Counted from the stretch's first letter, positions 27,715-36,675 are shown. The stretch: 64,000 nt of DNA from Flavobacterium sp. IB48 (GCF_016405855.1 NZ_JAEFCA010000005.1:248001-312000), one strand, 5' to 3'. The notes: a model not told the origin generated them from the letters alone. Made by a program: numbers and translations.

Positions 27715-28775
27715 AGTCCATATTCGTTAAGAATATCGGCAATTTTAACCGGCATTCCAGTTTGCAAAGATTTGTCCATTGCTTGTAATAAAGCTACCGT
27801 TCCAATTCCTTCTTCCATGTTTGGATAAGCTTCAAAACCTTGCTCGATACTGTCCACAAAATATTCTAAGTAATTCTGATATTCTCCACCGTGATGACTT
27901 TGCCCTTCAAAACGGAAATAATATTTTATCGTACTGTCTCCCCAAGTAATTACTTTTTCTTCGCCTGTTTTGTCTGTAACGGCATAACGCAATTCATGAT
28001 AATCAGCCTGACTTGCTCCTTCTGTTGCTCTTAAAATTGTGCTCATTCCGCTGTCACGTTGTGCTGGCTGAGTCGGCGAAGTATAAACACCGCTTACACG
28101 AGCAATTCTTCCATCGGTGGCTTTAAAGATAAAATGCATTGTATCTTCATTCTTCAATCCTGCATTTTGTCCATTACTGCTGATCATTCCGTAACCCATC
28201 ACTTCCTGAATATTTGGCAAATACCATCTTATAAAATCTACAGGATGGCTCAAACCTCCGTACAACCACTTAAACGATTGCAAAAGCGACCATTCTTTCT
28301 TTAAAAACCATCTGTGATCGGCGTGATATTGCGCTTCAATTGTAATTAAATCTCCAATTAAACCTGCTTCGTAATCGGCTCTTTGCCTTTTGGCTGGTTC
28401 GAAAAAACGAGAACTTTGCCCAATGAAAACTTTCTTTCCAGTTGATTTGCTTAATTCTAGTAATTCTTTGGCATCCGAAAGATCATCGATAAATGGTTTT
28501 GTACAAACGACATGTTTTCCGTGCAATAGAGCTTGTTTTACATGTTGTGCATGCAAATGATCTGGCGTATAAATCGCGATAATATCAATTGATGCATCAT
28601 TTAATAAATCGTCGTAATTAGTTGTGTACGAATGAAAATCGAATTCTTTTGCTCTTTGTTTACACAATTCTTCATTTCGGTCGCATATTTTAACGAGTTC
28701 TAGTTTTGAACTTTCGATTGCAGCCGACATTGTGCTTCGTCCTTCTCCAAGTCCCAGAATGGCTATTTTTAACAT
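27711..28775 (-). CDS. Gfo/Idh/MocA-family oxidoreductase
   Basis: The 354-residue protein has an N-terminal Rossmann fold with ILGLGEG (5-11) and the family motif TKP (CTKPF, near residue 94, with the conserved catalytic lysine). The C-terminal alpha/beta domain starts near 125 (IGDLITIEAQYHADHRWF). Members oxidise or reduce sugars and sugar acids with NAD(P). It overlaps the SSS symporter by four bases, so it probably acts on what that carrier brings in. No signal peptide is present; it is cytoplasmic. The substrate is unknown. Confidence 0.87.
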   Translation of the reverse strand: MLKIAILGLGEGRSTMSAAIESSKLELVKICDRNEELCKQRAKEFDFHSYTTNYDDLLNDASIDIIAIYTPDHLHAQHVKQALLHGKHVVCTKPFIDDLSDAKELLELSKSTGKKVFIGQSSRFFEPAKRQRADYEAGLIGDLITIEAQYHADHRWFLKKEWSLLQSFKWLYGGLSHPVDFIRWYLPNIQEVMGYGMISSNGQNAGLKNEDTMHFIFKATDGRIARVSGVYTSPTQPAQRDSGMSTILRATEGASQADYHELRYAVTDKTGEEKVITWGDSTIKYYFRFEGQSHHGGEYQNYLEYFVDSIEQGFEAYPNMEEGIGTVALLQAMDKSLQTGMPVKIADILNEYGL

Positions 28776-28811
28776 GAGGTGTGGTTATTTTAGATTGTTG
28801 ATTTTGTTTTT

Positions 28812-28927
28812 TTGCCACAGATTAAAAGGATTAACTGGATTTTTTAATCTGTGGAAATCCTTTAATCTGTGGCTAAATATTTTTTTTCGCGTTTAAACCC
28901 GACAGGTTTTAAAAACCTGTCGGGTTT
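28812..28927. repeat. CCACAGATTAAAAGGATT repeat and AAACCCGACAGGTTT palindrome
   Basis: Positions 28812-28875 hold two facing copies of the TGCCACAGATTAAAAGGATT word also seen around 10.5, 34.8 and 46.9 kb. Positions 28895-28927 form the perfect stem AAACCCGACAGGTTTT/AAAACCTGTCGGGTTT, like those at 14166 and 36643. The element lies between the beta-helix gene and the Gfo/Idh gene. Confidence 0.7.
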
Positions 28928-28937
28928 ATTATGCGTA

Positions 28938-31454
28938 TTATTTTTTTGCTTCTACTTCTACTTTATTTAAGAAAATCCATGTTTCATCTGGTTTTGCGCC
29001 TTCAATTCCAGATTGGTATTTTTTCATTAAGGCATTCCATTGATCTACTTTCGGATTATTTTCTGTTGTTTTCGGATTTAGTTTATCCAAACTTTCACCT
29101 TTCGGAATACTGATTACCAAGATTAATTGTCTGTCTTTTTTGAAAACCTGCAATTGCTGAAAATCGGCATTACAGAAACCTTTTGCAACTTCTGGCCATT
29201 TTTCGAATTGCGTTTTGTGATATTCTACATATTCCTTTTGGAGTTTTTCATCAGCAGGAAGATTTGCTGTTAAAACAATATTTTCCCAATCCGATGCTGG
29301 TTTTGAATCTTTACATCTTTCGAAATTTTGGAAATCATAAACCAAATCTTCATAGATTTTAATTTCTAAAGAAGGAAAAGCACCCGCCAGTTTTCGTTTT
29401 GTTCTTTCCGGCTGATTCATTTTTCCGTAAATCACCAAATGATTTTTCCATTGGTACAATTCCTGACCAACGATTCTAAATCCTGTCAATGTCGATTTGA
29501 TTTTTTCGATATCAAAATCAGAACCTATCAATTCAATTGCATACGGTTTTGGCATTTCCTGCAATCCCCATTTTTCGTCGATTACAACTTCTTTTTCTAA
29601 ATCTTTGTAAGGCGCTCTAATTCCGGCATTGTCTTTAATTTTAGAACTTACATACGGATCATTGTGTTCCCAAATATTTCCTTTTGGACCATTATGGTTT
29701 TTAAGGATTTTCTTTTCGGCAATCCAGTTGTTTTTGATCGTAAAACCTTCGCTTCCTTCATCAGTATACAAATACAGCCATAAAAACGGATCGTGCGCAT
29801 AAGGACTGTTGTAAACCTTGTCGATATAATTTTCTTCAATTCGGCTACCAGGCTGAGCCGAAAGCGTATAAATTCCTGCTACATCATGTAAATGTTTGGC
29901 ATAATGATGAATTTTATTTCCCAGAATTTTATTGTTCTGCATTACGTTTGGCGTGTGCGTCCAACCCCAGCCCATTGCCATTCCGGAATACGAAACATCC
30001 GAAATTTCGTTGTGTTCAATCGTAATATTTCGAACAAAACCTGCACTGATTCCCAGAGTTCCCCAATCTTCATTGGTCACGTTGGTGATTAAATTATCCG
30101 AAATCACTTCATCAGAACACATTTCTCTTTCATCTTTTATGATTAAAGGCAAATGCGCTTCAAAAGCTTCTTCAGAGAAAATTCCAACATTTATGGCGCT
30201 TCCGCCAATATCTTTAAATAAATTACCTTTTATGGTATTATGATTCGTTCCTTTATTTAAATCTAAACCAGTCGAAGCCAAATGCTCAAAACGACAAGAT
30301 TCAAACTGAATATTATTAGCATAATTCACTTCAACCGCTGCACGAGGTCTTCCTACCCAAGCCTGATTTTCTAAACTTGCTTGATTTGGTGTTCCTGGAA
30401 CTTTCAGTTTATAAGCATCCAACAAATACAAACCCGACTGCAACGGCACATGACCTTGCTGTGAAGGACGAAGCCAGTTGCTGTATTGAAACGAAATTCC
30501 TTTAAATTGAAAATGATGAACAGGAGAATCGATTGTTCCTTTTACTTCAACCAGATTTTCTAAAACTGGAGCTGTAACGGTAACCGAATTAATTTCTTCT
30601 CCAGCTCTTGGAACATAATAGATTTTAGCATTTTTCTTATCCAAATACCATTCTCCAGGTTCATTTAAAAGCGAAAAAGCATTGTTTAAGAAATAAGCCG
30701 AATTCCCGTTGTTTTTAGAAATCCACGGTGCAGGCCACGGGTGTTCACTTTGAATACGACTTTCTGGTTCTTCAAACGAAAGTTTAGCGCTGTCTTTTTG
30801 AACTTCAATATTTTTGATGCGCAAGTTGGCATTCGACCACCATTGCACAATAAACATTTCCATTCCGGGCTCAAACTTAACCGACTTATCTTTAAACGGA
30901 ATCCAACAAGTTTGTTCCTCGTGGTTCCAAGATAAAATACGTTCCATTGCGGTTCCGGCAGTATTTTTAGCTCTTACGGCTTTTTTTCCGTTTACCCATA
31001 ATTGTCTGTAATCAATCAGACTTCCTGCTTTTTTAGGAGCATCTGCCACCCAAACAGAGCCTTTTTTAAGTCCGTTGATAATGGTTGTCGATTTTGTCCA
31101 GTTTTTAATTTCGATTCCACCGCTTATAATGGGTCTTGCATTTACATCGGCTTCAATCGTTGTTGGGCTGTCTGCAGTTCCAGAATCTTCTGGTCGCACA
31201 AATAAAGGTTCGTTTAAATAATACGTTCCGTTCATTACTATGATTCGGATTCCGTCTTTTATAGATGGATCTTTTAAGCGACGAAGTTCTCTGGCTTTTC
31301 GCATTGCCATGTGAACCGTTGCCACCGGACTCTCTTTGGTTCCAGAATTGATATCTTTTCCATTTGGAGAAACCCAGATTTCAGCAGCATTTGCCGAAAC
31401 TGTAAATACCATTAAAAAAATGATCAGTAATTTGTTGAAAGGAATTGAACGCAT
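28938..31454 (-). CDS. Secreted right-handed beta-helix protein fused to an L-rhamnose mutarotase-like domain
   Basis: The 838-residue protein has a signal peptide (VFTVSANA) followed by EIWVSPNGKDINSGTKESP, the usual start of extracellular parallel beta-helix proteins. Helix coils run to about residue 600 (NNIQFESCRFEHLAS, HNTIKGNLFKDIGG). The last 105 residues or so (about 730-834) match the RhaM fold: EYVEYHKTQFEKWPEV (His746) and NPKVDQWNALMKKYQ followed by KPDETWIFL. RhaM interconverts the anomers of L-rhamnose and is normally a separate cytoplasmic protein of about 105 residues. A secreted fusion suggests a rhamnose-related lyase or hydrolase whose product is equilibrated or bound in place. 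The helix family was not recognised. It may head an operon with the downstream Gfo/Idh and SSS genes. Confidence 0.75.
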   Translation of the reverse strand: MRSIPFNKLLIIFLMVFTVSANAAEIWVSPNGKDINSGTKESPVATVHMAMRKARELRRLKDPSIKDGIRIIVMNGTYYLNEPLFVRPEDSGTADSPTTIEADVNARPIISGGIEIKNWTKSTTIINGLKKGSVWVADAPKKAGSLIDYRQLWVNGKKAVRAKNTAGTAMERILSWNHEEQTCWIPFKDKSVKFEPGMEMFIVQWWSNANLRIKNIEVQKDSAKLSFEEPESRIQSEHPWPAPWISKNNGNSAYFLNNAFSLLNEPGEWYLDKKNAKIYYVPRAGEEINSVTVTAPVLENLVEVKGTIDSPVHHFQFKGISFQYSNWLRPSQQGHVPLQSGLYLLDAYKLKVPGTPNQASLENQAWVGRPRAAVEVNYANNIQFESCRFEHLASTGLDLNKGTNHNTIKGNLFKDIGGSAINVGIFSEEAFEAHLPLIIKDEREMCSDEVISDNLITNVTNEDWGTLGISAGFVRNITIEHNEISDVSYSGMAMGWGWTHTPNVMQNNKILGNKIHHYAKHLHDVAGIYTLSAQPGSRIEENYIDKVYNSPYAHDPFLWLYLYTDEGSEGFTIKNNWIAEKKILKNHNGPKGNIWEHNDPYVSSKIKDNAGIRAPYKDLEKEVVIDEKWGLQEMPKPYAIELIGSDFDIEKIKSTLTGFRIVGQELYQWKNHLVIYGKMNQPERTKRKLAGAFPSLEIKIYEDLVYDFQNFERCKDSKPASDWENIVLTANLPADEKLQKEYVEYHKTQFEKWPEVAKGFCNADFQQLQVFKKDRQLILVISIPKGESLDKLNPKTTENNPKVDQWNALMKKYQSGIEGAKPDETWIFLNKVEVEAKK

Positions 31455-31584
31455 TATTTTCTTTTTTTCTTCTCTAAAATTATCAGGATATAAATTTTAA
31501 GTACTAAAAATTTTACATCATGATTAATTTTAACAGATAAATTAAATATTTGGCACAATTTAATCGAACATAAAAAACTATGCA

Positions 31585-31599
31585 TCCTGTACCCTCCTG
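31585..31599 (-). promoter_or_regulatory. CAGGA direct-repeat site facing the beta-helix gene
   Basis: The minus strand reads CAGGAGGGTACAGGA, two CAGGA words with a 10-base period, as in the sites at 39-53 and 23287-23300. A weak -7-like TTAAATTG lies 21 bases further on (31563-31556), close to the spacing at the other sites. The start codon of the leftward beta-helix gene is about 130 bases from the site. Confidence 0.45.
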
Positions 31600-31745
31600 T
31601 AACTTTGATAAACATCATGTTTTATAGACTTTCTCTATAAAAACAGTCATTTCATTTTCTATTGATTTCGCATTCAAAAAAAATTAAATTCATAAAAAAG
31701 ATGTGATAAATAGGCTAAAATTTCTATTTCATAATATTTTTTTAA

Positions 31746-31767
31746 TAGATTTGTGTAATCGATTACA
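31746..31767 (+). promoter_or_regulatory. GH28 promoter with LacI-type operator
   Basis: TAGATTTG (31746-31753) fits the TAnnTTTG -7 box. It is followed at once by TGTAATCGATTACA (31754-31767), a perfect 14-base palindrome with a central CG, the usual shape of LacI/GalR-family operators. A repressor there would cover the start of transcription. No clear -33 TTG is seen. No LacI gene lies in the window. Confidence 0.6.
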
Positions 31768-31888
31768 TTAAACATTTCAAATTAAAAAAGTATAATTTTA
31801 TTTATTGAATAAAAATTCACCGAATAAAAAATTGAATTGTCAGTAAATCGGTTTCCAAAAAAAGACTTTTAACTATAATAGAATAAGA

Positions 31889-33565
31889 ATGAAAACTAAC
31901 CGAATTAACCTTTTATGTGTCGCTCTCGCCTCTTTTGCTTTGAGTTTCAACACCGCTTCGGCACAAAAATCTGCTGACACTTACAAAAATATTGAGTTTA
32001 AAATGGCTGAAGTTCAAGAGCCTGTAATTCCGCAGTACAGTGTGAATCTAAAAGACTTTGGTGCAGTAAATGGCGGTTATGTTTTAAATACAAAAGCTTT
32101 TGCAGATGCTATTGATGCATTGTCTAAAAAAGGCGGTGGAAAATTAATTATTCCGCCAGGGATTTGGCTGACTGGTCCAATCATTTTAAAAAGTAATATT
32201 GAACTTCATGCAGAAAGAGGTGCATTAATCAAATTCAGTACCGATAAATCTTTATATCCAATAATCGAAACCAGCTTTGAAGGCTTAAACACTTGGCGCT
32301 GTATCTCTCCTATTTATGGAAAAAACTTAGAGAATATCGCTTTTACTGGAAATGGTGTTTGGGACGGTTCTGGCGAAGCTTGGAGACAAGTTAAAAAGAG
32401 CAAATTGACAGATGAACAATGGAAGAAATTTGTAGCTTCTGGCGGGGTTCTTAACGAAAAAAAGGACAGCTGGTATCCTTCTGAACAATATTTAAAAGGC
32501 GCTAAAGGTGCCGATCAGAACATTCGTCTTGACTTGAAAACGAAAGAAGATTTTGAAGCTATTCATGATTTCCTGCGTCCAGTTTTGGTCAGCATTCAAA
32601 ATAGTAAAAGAGTGATGTTTGACGGACCAGTTTTTCAAAATTCTCCTGCATGGAATATTCACCCTTTATTAATTGAAGATTTAATTGTTCGAAATATAAC
32701 AGTTCGTAATCCGTGGTTTTCTCAAAACGGCGACGGACTTGATGTAGAATCTTGTAAAAATGCAGTAATCGAAAATTCAAGTTTTGATGTGGGTGACGAT
32801 GCGATCTGCATTAAATCTGGAAAAGACAAAGACGGACGTGACAGAGGCGTTCCATGCGAAAATATCATTGTAAAAAACAATATTGTGTATCATGGTCATG
32901 GCGGAGTTACAGTTGGAAGCGAGATGTCTGGTGGTGTAAAAAATCTGCACGTTTCCAATTGTACTTTTATGGGAACTGATGTTGGTCTTCGTTTTAAAAG
33001 TACTCGCGGACGTGGCGGTGTTGTTGAAAACATTTACATTTCAGATGTTTTTATGACTGATATTCCATCTCAGGCAATTTCTTTTGATTTGTATTATGGA
33101 GGAAAATCAATCGCTGAGACTTTAGCAGAAGGTGGAAATACTGTTAGCACAAAAGCAATTCCGGTAAACGAAGAAACGCCTCAGTTTAAAAATATCGTGA
33201 TCAAAAACATTACAATCAAAGGCGCTCAGCAAGCTGTGTTTTTACAAGGTCTTCCGGAAATGAACTTAGAAAATATTGAAATCACAAATCTAATTGCGAA
33301 AGCACAAAAAGGTTTTTCTATAATTGACGCTAACGGAATTAAAATCAATAACGCTCAATTGGATATTGAGGCGAAGAATGCTTTCGAAATTTATAATACC
33401 AAAAACCTTTCGCTGAAAAATATCGAATTTAATCCTTCTTCATCAAATGCAATTACGATTAATGGTGAAGCGAGTAAAAATATTGATTTAAGTGGTTCTT
33501 CTGCTAATTTTTCTAAGACGACTACTATTGACAAAAACGTGCCTAAGAAAGCTGTTAAATTCTAA
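31889..33565 (+). CDS. Polygalacturonase, GH28, secreted
   Basis: The 558-residue protein has a signal peptide ending near ASAQ (residue 26) and the parallel beta-helix of GH28. The catalytic set is complete: NGDGLD (280-285, Asp282), GDDAI (302-306, Asp303 and Asp304), GHGG (336-339, His337) and RFKS in the following coil. It should hydrolyse alpha-1,4-galacturonan, probably as an exo-enzyme given the long loops (about 160-230) before the active site. It is followed 12 bases later by the PL10 lyase, so the two form an operon. A LacI-like operator sits at its promoter. Confidence 0.93.
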   Translation: MKTNRINLLCVALASFALSFNTASAQKSADTYKNIEFKMAEVQEPVIPQYSVNLKDFGAVNGGYVLNTKAFADAIDALSKKGGGKLIIPPGIWLTGPIILKSNIELHAERGALIKFSTDKSLYPIIETSFEGLNTWRCISPIYGKNLENIAFTGNGVWDGSGEAWRQVKKSKLTDEQWKKFVASGGVLNEKKDSWYPSEQYLKGAKGADQNIRLDLKTKEDFEAIHDFLRPVLVSIQNSKRVMFDGPVFQNSPAWNIHPLLIEDLIVRNITVRNPWFSQNGDGLDVESCKNAVIENSSFDVGDDAICIKSGKDKDGRDRGVPCENIIVKNNIVYHGHGGVTVGSEMSGGVKNLHVSNCTFMGTDVGLRFKSTRGRGGVVENIYISDVFMTDIPSQAISFDLYYGGKSIAETLAEGGNTVSTKAIPVNEETPQFKNIVIKNITIKGAQQAVFLQGLPEMNLENIEITNLIAKAQKGFSIIDANGIKINNAQLDIEAKNAFEIYNTKNLSLKNIEFNPSSSNAITINGEASKNIDLSGSSANFSKTTTIDKNVPKKAVKF

Positions 33566-33577
33566 AAACGAGATTCT

Positions 33578-34759
33578 ATGTTCAATTCCATAAACAGCTC
33601 GAAATTACTGGCATCTGCTTTTTGTGTTTTTTCATTTTTATGCTCGCATGCGCAGTCAAATAGTGAAATCAGCACAAAACCTTTTACTGATGGCACTAAT
33701 CATTGGTACTTTATAAAAGACAAAACCAATATCATAAATCCGATTCCGAATCAGCCCAAATATGCTGAAACAGATTACACTAAAATCGCCGATAATATTC
33801 TGTATTTCCAACGCGACAATGGCGGTTGGCCAAAAAATTATGATATGAAAGCTATTTTGACGCCACAACAAATTGATAGCGTAGTTAAAACAAAATACAT
33901 CGAGCATACTACTTTCGATAATGAAACGACTTATACGCATATTCATTATCTGGCGCAGGTTTATACGCTCACAAAAGATCCGAAATATAAAGATGGGTGC
34001 TTGCGTGGTATTAATTTCACCATAAAAGCGCAATATTCAAATGGAGGCTGGCCACAATATTTTCCTTTAGAAAAAGGTTATAGCCGACACATTACTTTTA
34101 ATGATGGAGCGTATATGGGCATCATGAATCTTTTAAAAAAGATTGTAAATAATGATCCTGATTACGCTTTTATTGATGCTAAAACCCGAAAAAAAGTAGC
34201 CAATGCTTACCAAAAAGGATTGGATTGTATTTTGAAAATGCAAATTAAAGACAATGGAAAATTGACTGCTTGGTGCCAGCAACACGACGAAATAACACTT
34301 GAACCGGCATGGGCACGTAAATTTGAACCGCCAAGCATCTGTAATGCCGAAAGTGTTGATGTTGTTTTGTTTTTAATGGATATTGATAATCCAAATGAAA
34401 AAATTATTAATGCGGTACAAGGTGCCATAAAATGGTTTCAGGATTCTAAAATCTATAATACCAGAGTTGAAAGTTTTGCTGCAGAAGAAATGGAATCTAA
34501 ATATAAGAAAATCAAAAATGACGTAAGAGTCGTGCACGATACAACTGCTCCACCTATTTGGACTCGTTATTACGAATTAAAAACACATCGTCCTTTATTC
34601 TCTGATCGTGACAGTGAGTTTTTATATTCTTTAGCCGAAGTAAGCCGTGAAAGAAGAACGGGTTATGCCTGGTATACGGATAAACCTGAAAAGGCTTTGA
34701 AGAAATATCTAGCTTGGCAGAAAAAATGGGTGCCAAATGATGATGTTTTAAAGAAGTAA
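33578..34759 (+). CDS. Pectate lyase, PL10 (PelA type), secreted
   Basis: The 393-residue protein has a signal peptide (FSFLCSHAQ) and the (alpha/alpha)3-type fold of PL10. Motifs are RDNGGWPKNYD (about 87-97), NGGWPQYFP (about 153-161), and TAPPIWTRYYE (323-333), where the conserved Arg330 is expected to act as base. The product is unsaturated oligogalacturonate. It lies 12 bases downstream of the GH28 gene, in the same operon. The length is normal for a single-domain PL10, with no extra binding module. Confidence 0.92.
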   Translation: MFNSINSSKLLASAFCVFSFLCSHAQSNSEISTKPFTDGTNHWYFIKDKTNIINPIPNQPKYAETDYTKIADNILYFQRDNGGWPKNYDMKAILTPQQIDSVVKTKYIEHTTFDNETTYTHIHYLAQVYTLTKDPKYKDGCLRGINFTIKAQYSNGGWPQYFPLEKGYSRHITFNDGAYMGIMNLLKKIVNNDPDYAFIDAKTRKKVANAYQKGLDCILKMQIKDNGKLTAWCQQHDEITLEPAWARKFEPPSICNAESVDVVLFLMDIDNPNEKIINAVQGAIKWFQDSKIYNTRVESFAAEEMESKYKKIKNDVRVVHDTTAPPIWTRYYELKTHRPLFSDRDSEFLYSLAEVSRERRTGYAWYTDKPEKALKKYLAWQKKWVPNDDVLKK

Positions 34760-34781
34760 AAATAATATTGATCTAAAATTT

Positions 34782-34960
34782 TTAGCCACAGATTACAGGA
34801 TTAAAATGATTAAAAAAAATCTATGAAATCCTTTAATCCGTGGCTATTTTTTTCTCAATTTTGTCATTTCGACGAAGGAGAAATCTCCGCAAGTAGCTCG
34901 ACAATCAAAGTAAATCTTTGCGGAGTTTCTTGCGGAGATTTCTCCTTCGTCGAAATGACA
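34782..34960. repeat. CCACAGATTACAGGATTA repeat plus TTGTCATTTCGACGAAGGAG element, copy 6
   Basis: Positions 34782-34850 are facing copies of the GCCACAGATTA...AGGATT word. Positions 34861-34960 are the sixth copy of the family with inverted termini TTGTCATTTCGACGAAGGAG. They lie between the convergent PL10 and lactonase genes, where the stems could also serve as a two-way terminator. Confidence 0.75.
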
Positions 34961-34987
34961 TCCTAAACGGATAATCTTATGACTAGT

Positions 34988-35818
34988 TTATAACTTATAA
35001 AAAGAATTAGCATTCTCAAACCAAATCTTATTCTGATCTTCAATTGAAAACTTAGCAATATAATCCTCTAAAGTTTTCACCACTTCATTATAATCTGAAG
35101 CAACATTGAGAACTGGCCAATCTGAGCCGTACATCAATTTATCAACTGAAAAGTTTTCAAAAATTACATCTAAATACGGTTTTAAATCTTCTGGTTTCCA
35201 ATTTTTCCAGTCGGCTTCTGTGACCATTCCAGAGATTTTACACCAAACATTATCATGTTTTGCAATTTCTTCAATGCCACTTTTCCAAGAATAAATAGTT
35301 TCTGATTTAATGTCTGGTTTCGCAATATGATCGATTACAAATTTTTGGTTTGGAAAATCTTTTACCAAACTTATTGCAGCTGGTAATTGACGTTCAAAAA
35401 TCAATATATCGTAAGTATAATTGAAGGATTTTAACGCTGTAATTCCTCTTCTGAATTCAGTTCCGAACATAAAATCATCTGGTTCTCCTTGAACAACATG
35501 TCTAAAACCTTTCAGTTTTTTTTGATCTGAAAAGAATTGCAAACGTTCCGCAATATTCTCATTTCGTAAATCTATCCAGCCGACAACTCCTTTTATGAAA
35601 TCATTTTTAGAAGCTAAATCCAATAAAAAATGAGTCTCCTCTTCTGACTGACTTGCCTGAACTGCAACACAACCTTCAAACTGATTTTCTTTTAATAACG
35701 GCTGTAAATCTTCAGGAAGAAAATCTCTTTTAATATTTTGCATAGTTTCATCGATCCAGCTGTCTCTAACGGGATCAAACTTCCAAAAATGCTGATGGGA
35801 ATCAATTCTTTTACTCAT
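34988..35818 (-). CDS. Amidohydrolase-family lactonase (L-fucono/L-rhamnono-lactonase type)
   Basis: The 276-residue protein is a cytoplasmic TIM-barrel amidohydrolase. It has metal ligands His8 and His10 in DSHQHFW, a conserved His in VIDHIAKPD and Asp in YGSDWPV. This matches lactonases that open L-fucono- or L-rhamnono-1,5-lactone, the second step of non-phosphorylative 6-deoxyhexose breakdown. It is the last gene of a leftward four-gene operon, six bases after the SDR. The exact sugar (L-fucose, L-rhamnose or L-galactose) cannot be told from sequence. Confidence 0.82.
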   Translation of the reverse strand: MSKRIDSHQHFWKFDPVRDSWIDETMQNIKRDFLPEDLQPLLKENQFEGCVAVQASQSEEETHFLLDLASKNDFIKGVVGWIDLRNENIAERLQFFSDQKKLKGFRHVVQGEPDDFMFGTEFRRGITALKSFNYTYDILIFERQLPAAISLVKDFPNQKFVIDHIAKPDIKSETIYSWKSGIEEIAKHDNVWCKISGMVTEADWKNWKPEDLKPYLDVIFENFSVDKLMYGSDWPVLNVASDYNEVVKTLEDYIAKFSIEDQNKIWFENANSFYKL

Positions 35819-35824
35819 ACCTTT

Positions 35825-36622
35825 TTAATTAACATCGCTGATTAATGCGCGGTCTAAATGTACGTAACCTCCATCCACAAAAACAAATTGTCCTGTAGTA
35901 TGTGATGATTTTTCAGAAATGATAAAAAGTGCTGTATCTGCAATTTCTTCTGTTTTGGTCATACGACTTTCTAGCGGAATACTTTTGTTGATTTTATTCA
36001 AAACCGTTTCGCCGTCTGGCAAAGTTTTAATCCAATCTTCGTAAGCTGGCGTATAACTTTCGGCAATAATAATCGCATTCGAACGAATTCCGTATTGAAT
36101 TAAATCTACAGCCCATTCTCTTGTTAGTCCTAAAACGCCACCTTTCGCAGCAGCGTAACCAGAAGTCCCGCCCTGCCCTGTTAAAGCTACTTTTGAGCCA
36201 ATATTTAAGATATTTCCTTTTGATTCTTTTAAATATGGAAGTGAATATTTAGCTAAAAGAAAATAACTTACCACATTCAGTTTCAAAGAATTCATAAAAT
36301 CCTCGTAGCTTGAATCTAATCCTGCACCGTCATTTACACCAACATTATTAATTATGGCATCAATCCTCCCATATTTAGCTCCGATTACTTTTACAGCATT
36401 TTCTATTGCAACAGGGTCGGTTACATCTGTCTGCACAAATAAGGAATTAACACCTCTTTTTTGAAGTCTTTCCACATATTCGAAACCTCTTGCATTTCTG
36501 TCAACCAAAACCGGAATTGCACCTTCATCAGCTAATCTGTTTACGATCGTTTCTCCAATACTGCCTTCTTTTCCAGCCGAACCAGAAACGACAACTATTT
36601 TATTTTTTAAGTTTAAATCCAT
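35825..36622 (-). CDS. Short-chain dehydrogenase (sugar or 2-keto-3-deoxy acid dehydrogenase)
   Basis: The 265-residue protein is a classical SDR, with a glycine-rich cofactor loop (GSAGKEGSIG, about 13-22), NNVG, and the catalytic Ser...Tyr-x3-Lys (IGSKVALTGQGG, YAAAKGG). The C-terminus (FVFVDGGY) is typical. In a cluster with a lactonase and an FAH hydrolase it should be L-fucose/L-rhamnose 1-dehydrogenase or the 2-keto-3-deoxy-fuconate 4-dehydrogenase. Which of these it is, and which is done by the neighbouring zinc dehydrogenase, is open. It is in one operon with both neighbours. Confidence 0.82.
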   Translation of the reverse strand: MDLNLKNKIVVVSGSAGKEGSIGETIVNRLADEGAIPVLVDRNARGFEYVERLQKRGVNSLFVQTDVTDPVAIENAVKVIGAKYGRIDAIINNVGVNDGAGLDSSYEDFMNSLKLNVVSYFLLAKYSLPYLKESKGNILNIGSKVALTGQGGTSGYAAAKGGVLGLTREWAVDLIQYGIRSNAIIIAESYTPAYEDWIKTLPDGETVLNKINKSIPLESRMTKTEEIADTALFIISEKSSHTTGQFVFVDGGYVHLDRALISDVN

Positions 36623-36642
36623 TTTTGTGGGTATTTAAAGTT

Positions 36643-36675
36643 AAACCCGACAGGTTTTTAAAACCTGTCGGGTTT
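36643..36675. repeat. Palindrome AAACCCGACAGGTTTTTAAAACCTGTCGGGTTT family
   Basis: A 33-base perfect stem of 15 bases with a 3-base loop, matching 28895-28927 and 14166-14197. It lies inside the operon between the zinc dehydrogenase and the SDR gene, where it could reduce read-through or stabilise the upstream message. Confidence 0.75.

Larger units (their letters stand above)
31455..31888. promoter_or_regulatory. Divergent control region between beta-helix and GH28 genes
   Basis: This 434-base non-coding stretch separates two divergent pectin genes and is almost free of palindromic repeats, unlike most gaps here. It carries a CAGGA direct repeat oriented leftward (31585-31599) and a TAnnTTTG box with a LacI-like palindrome oriented rightward (31746-31767). 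The leader from that box to the GH28 start is about 135 bases. No small gene or riboswitch fold was recognised. Confidence 0.6.

Noticed and set aside
33656..34033. Minus-strand frame of 125 codons inside the PL10 lyase gene
   Set aside because: It is an antisense shadow of a well-supported enzyme and shows no family motif.
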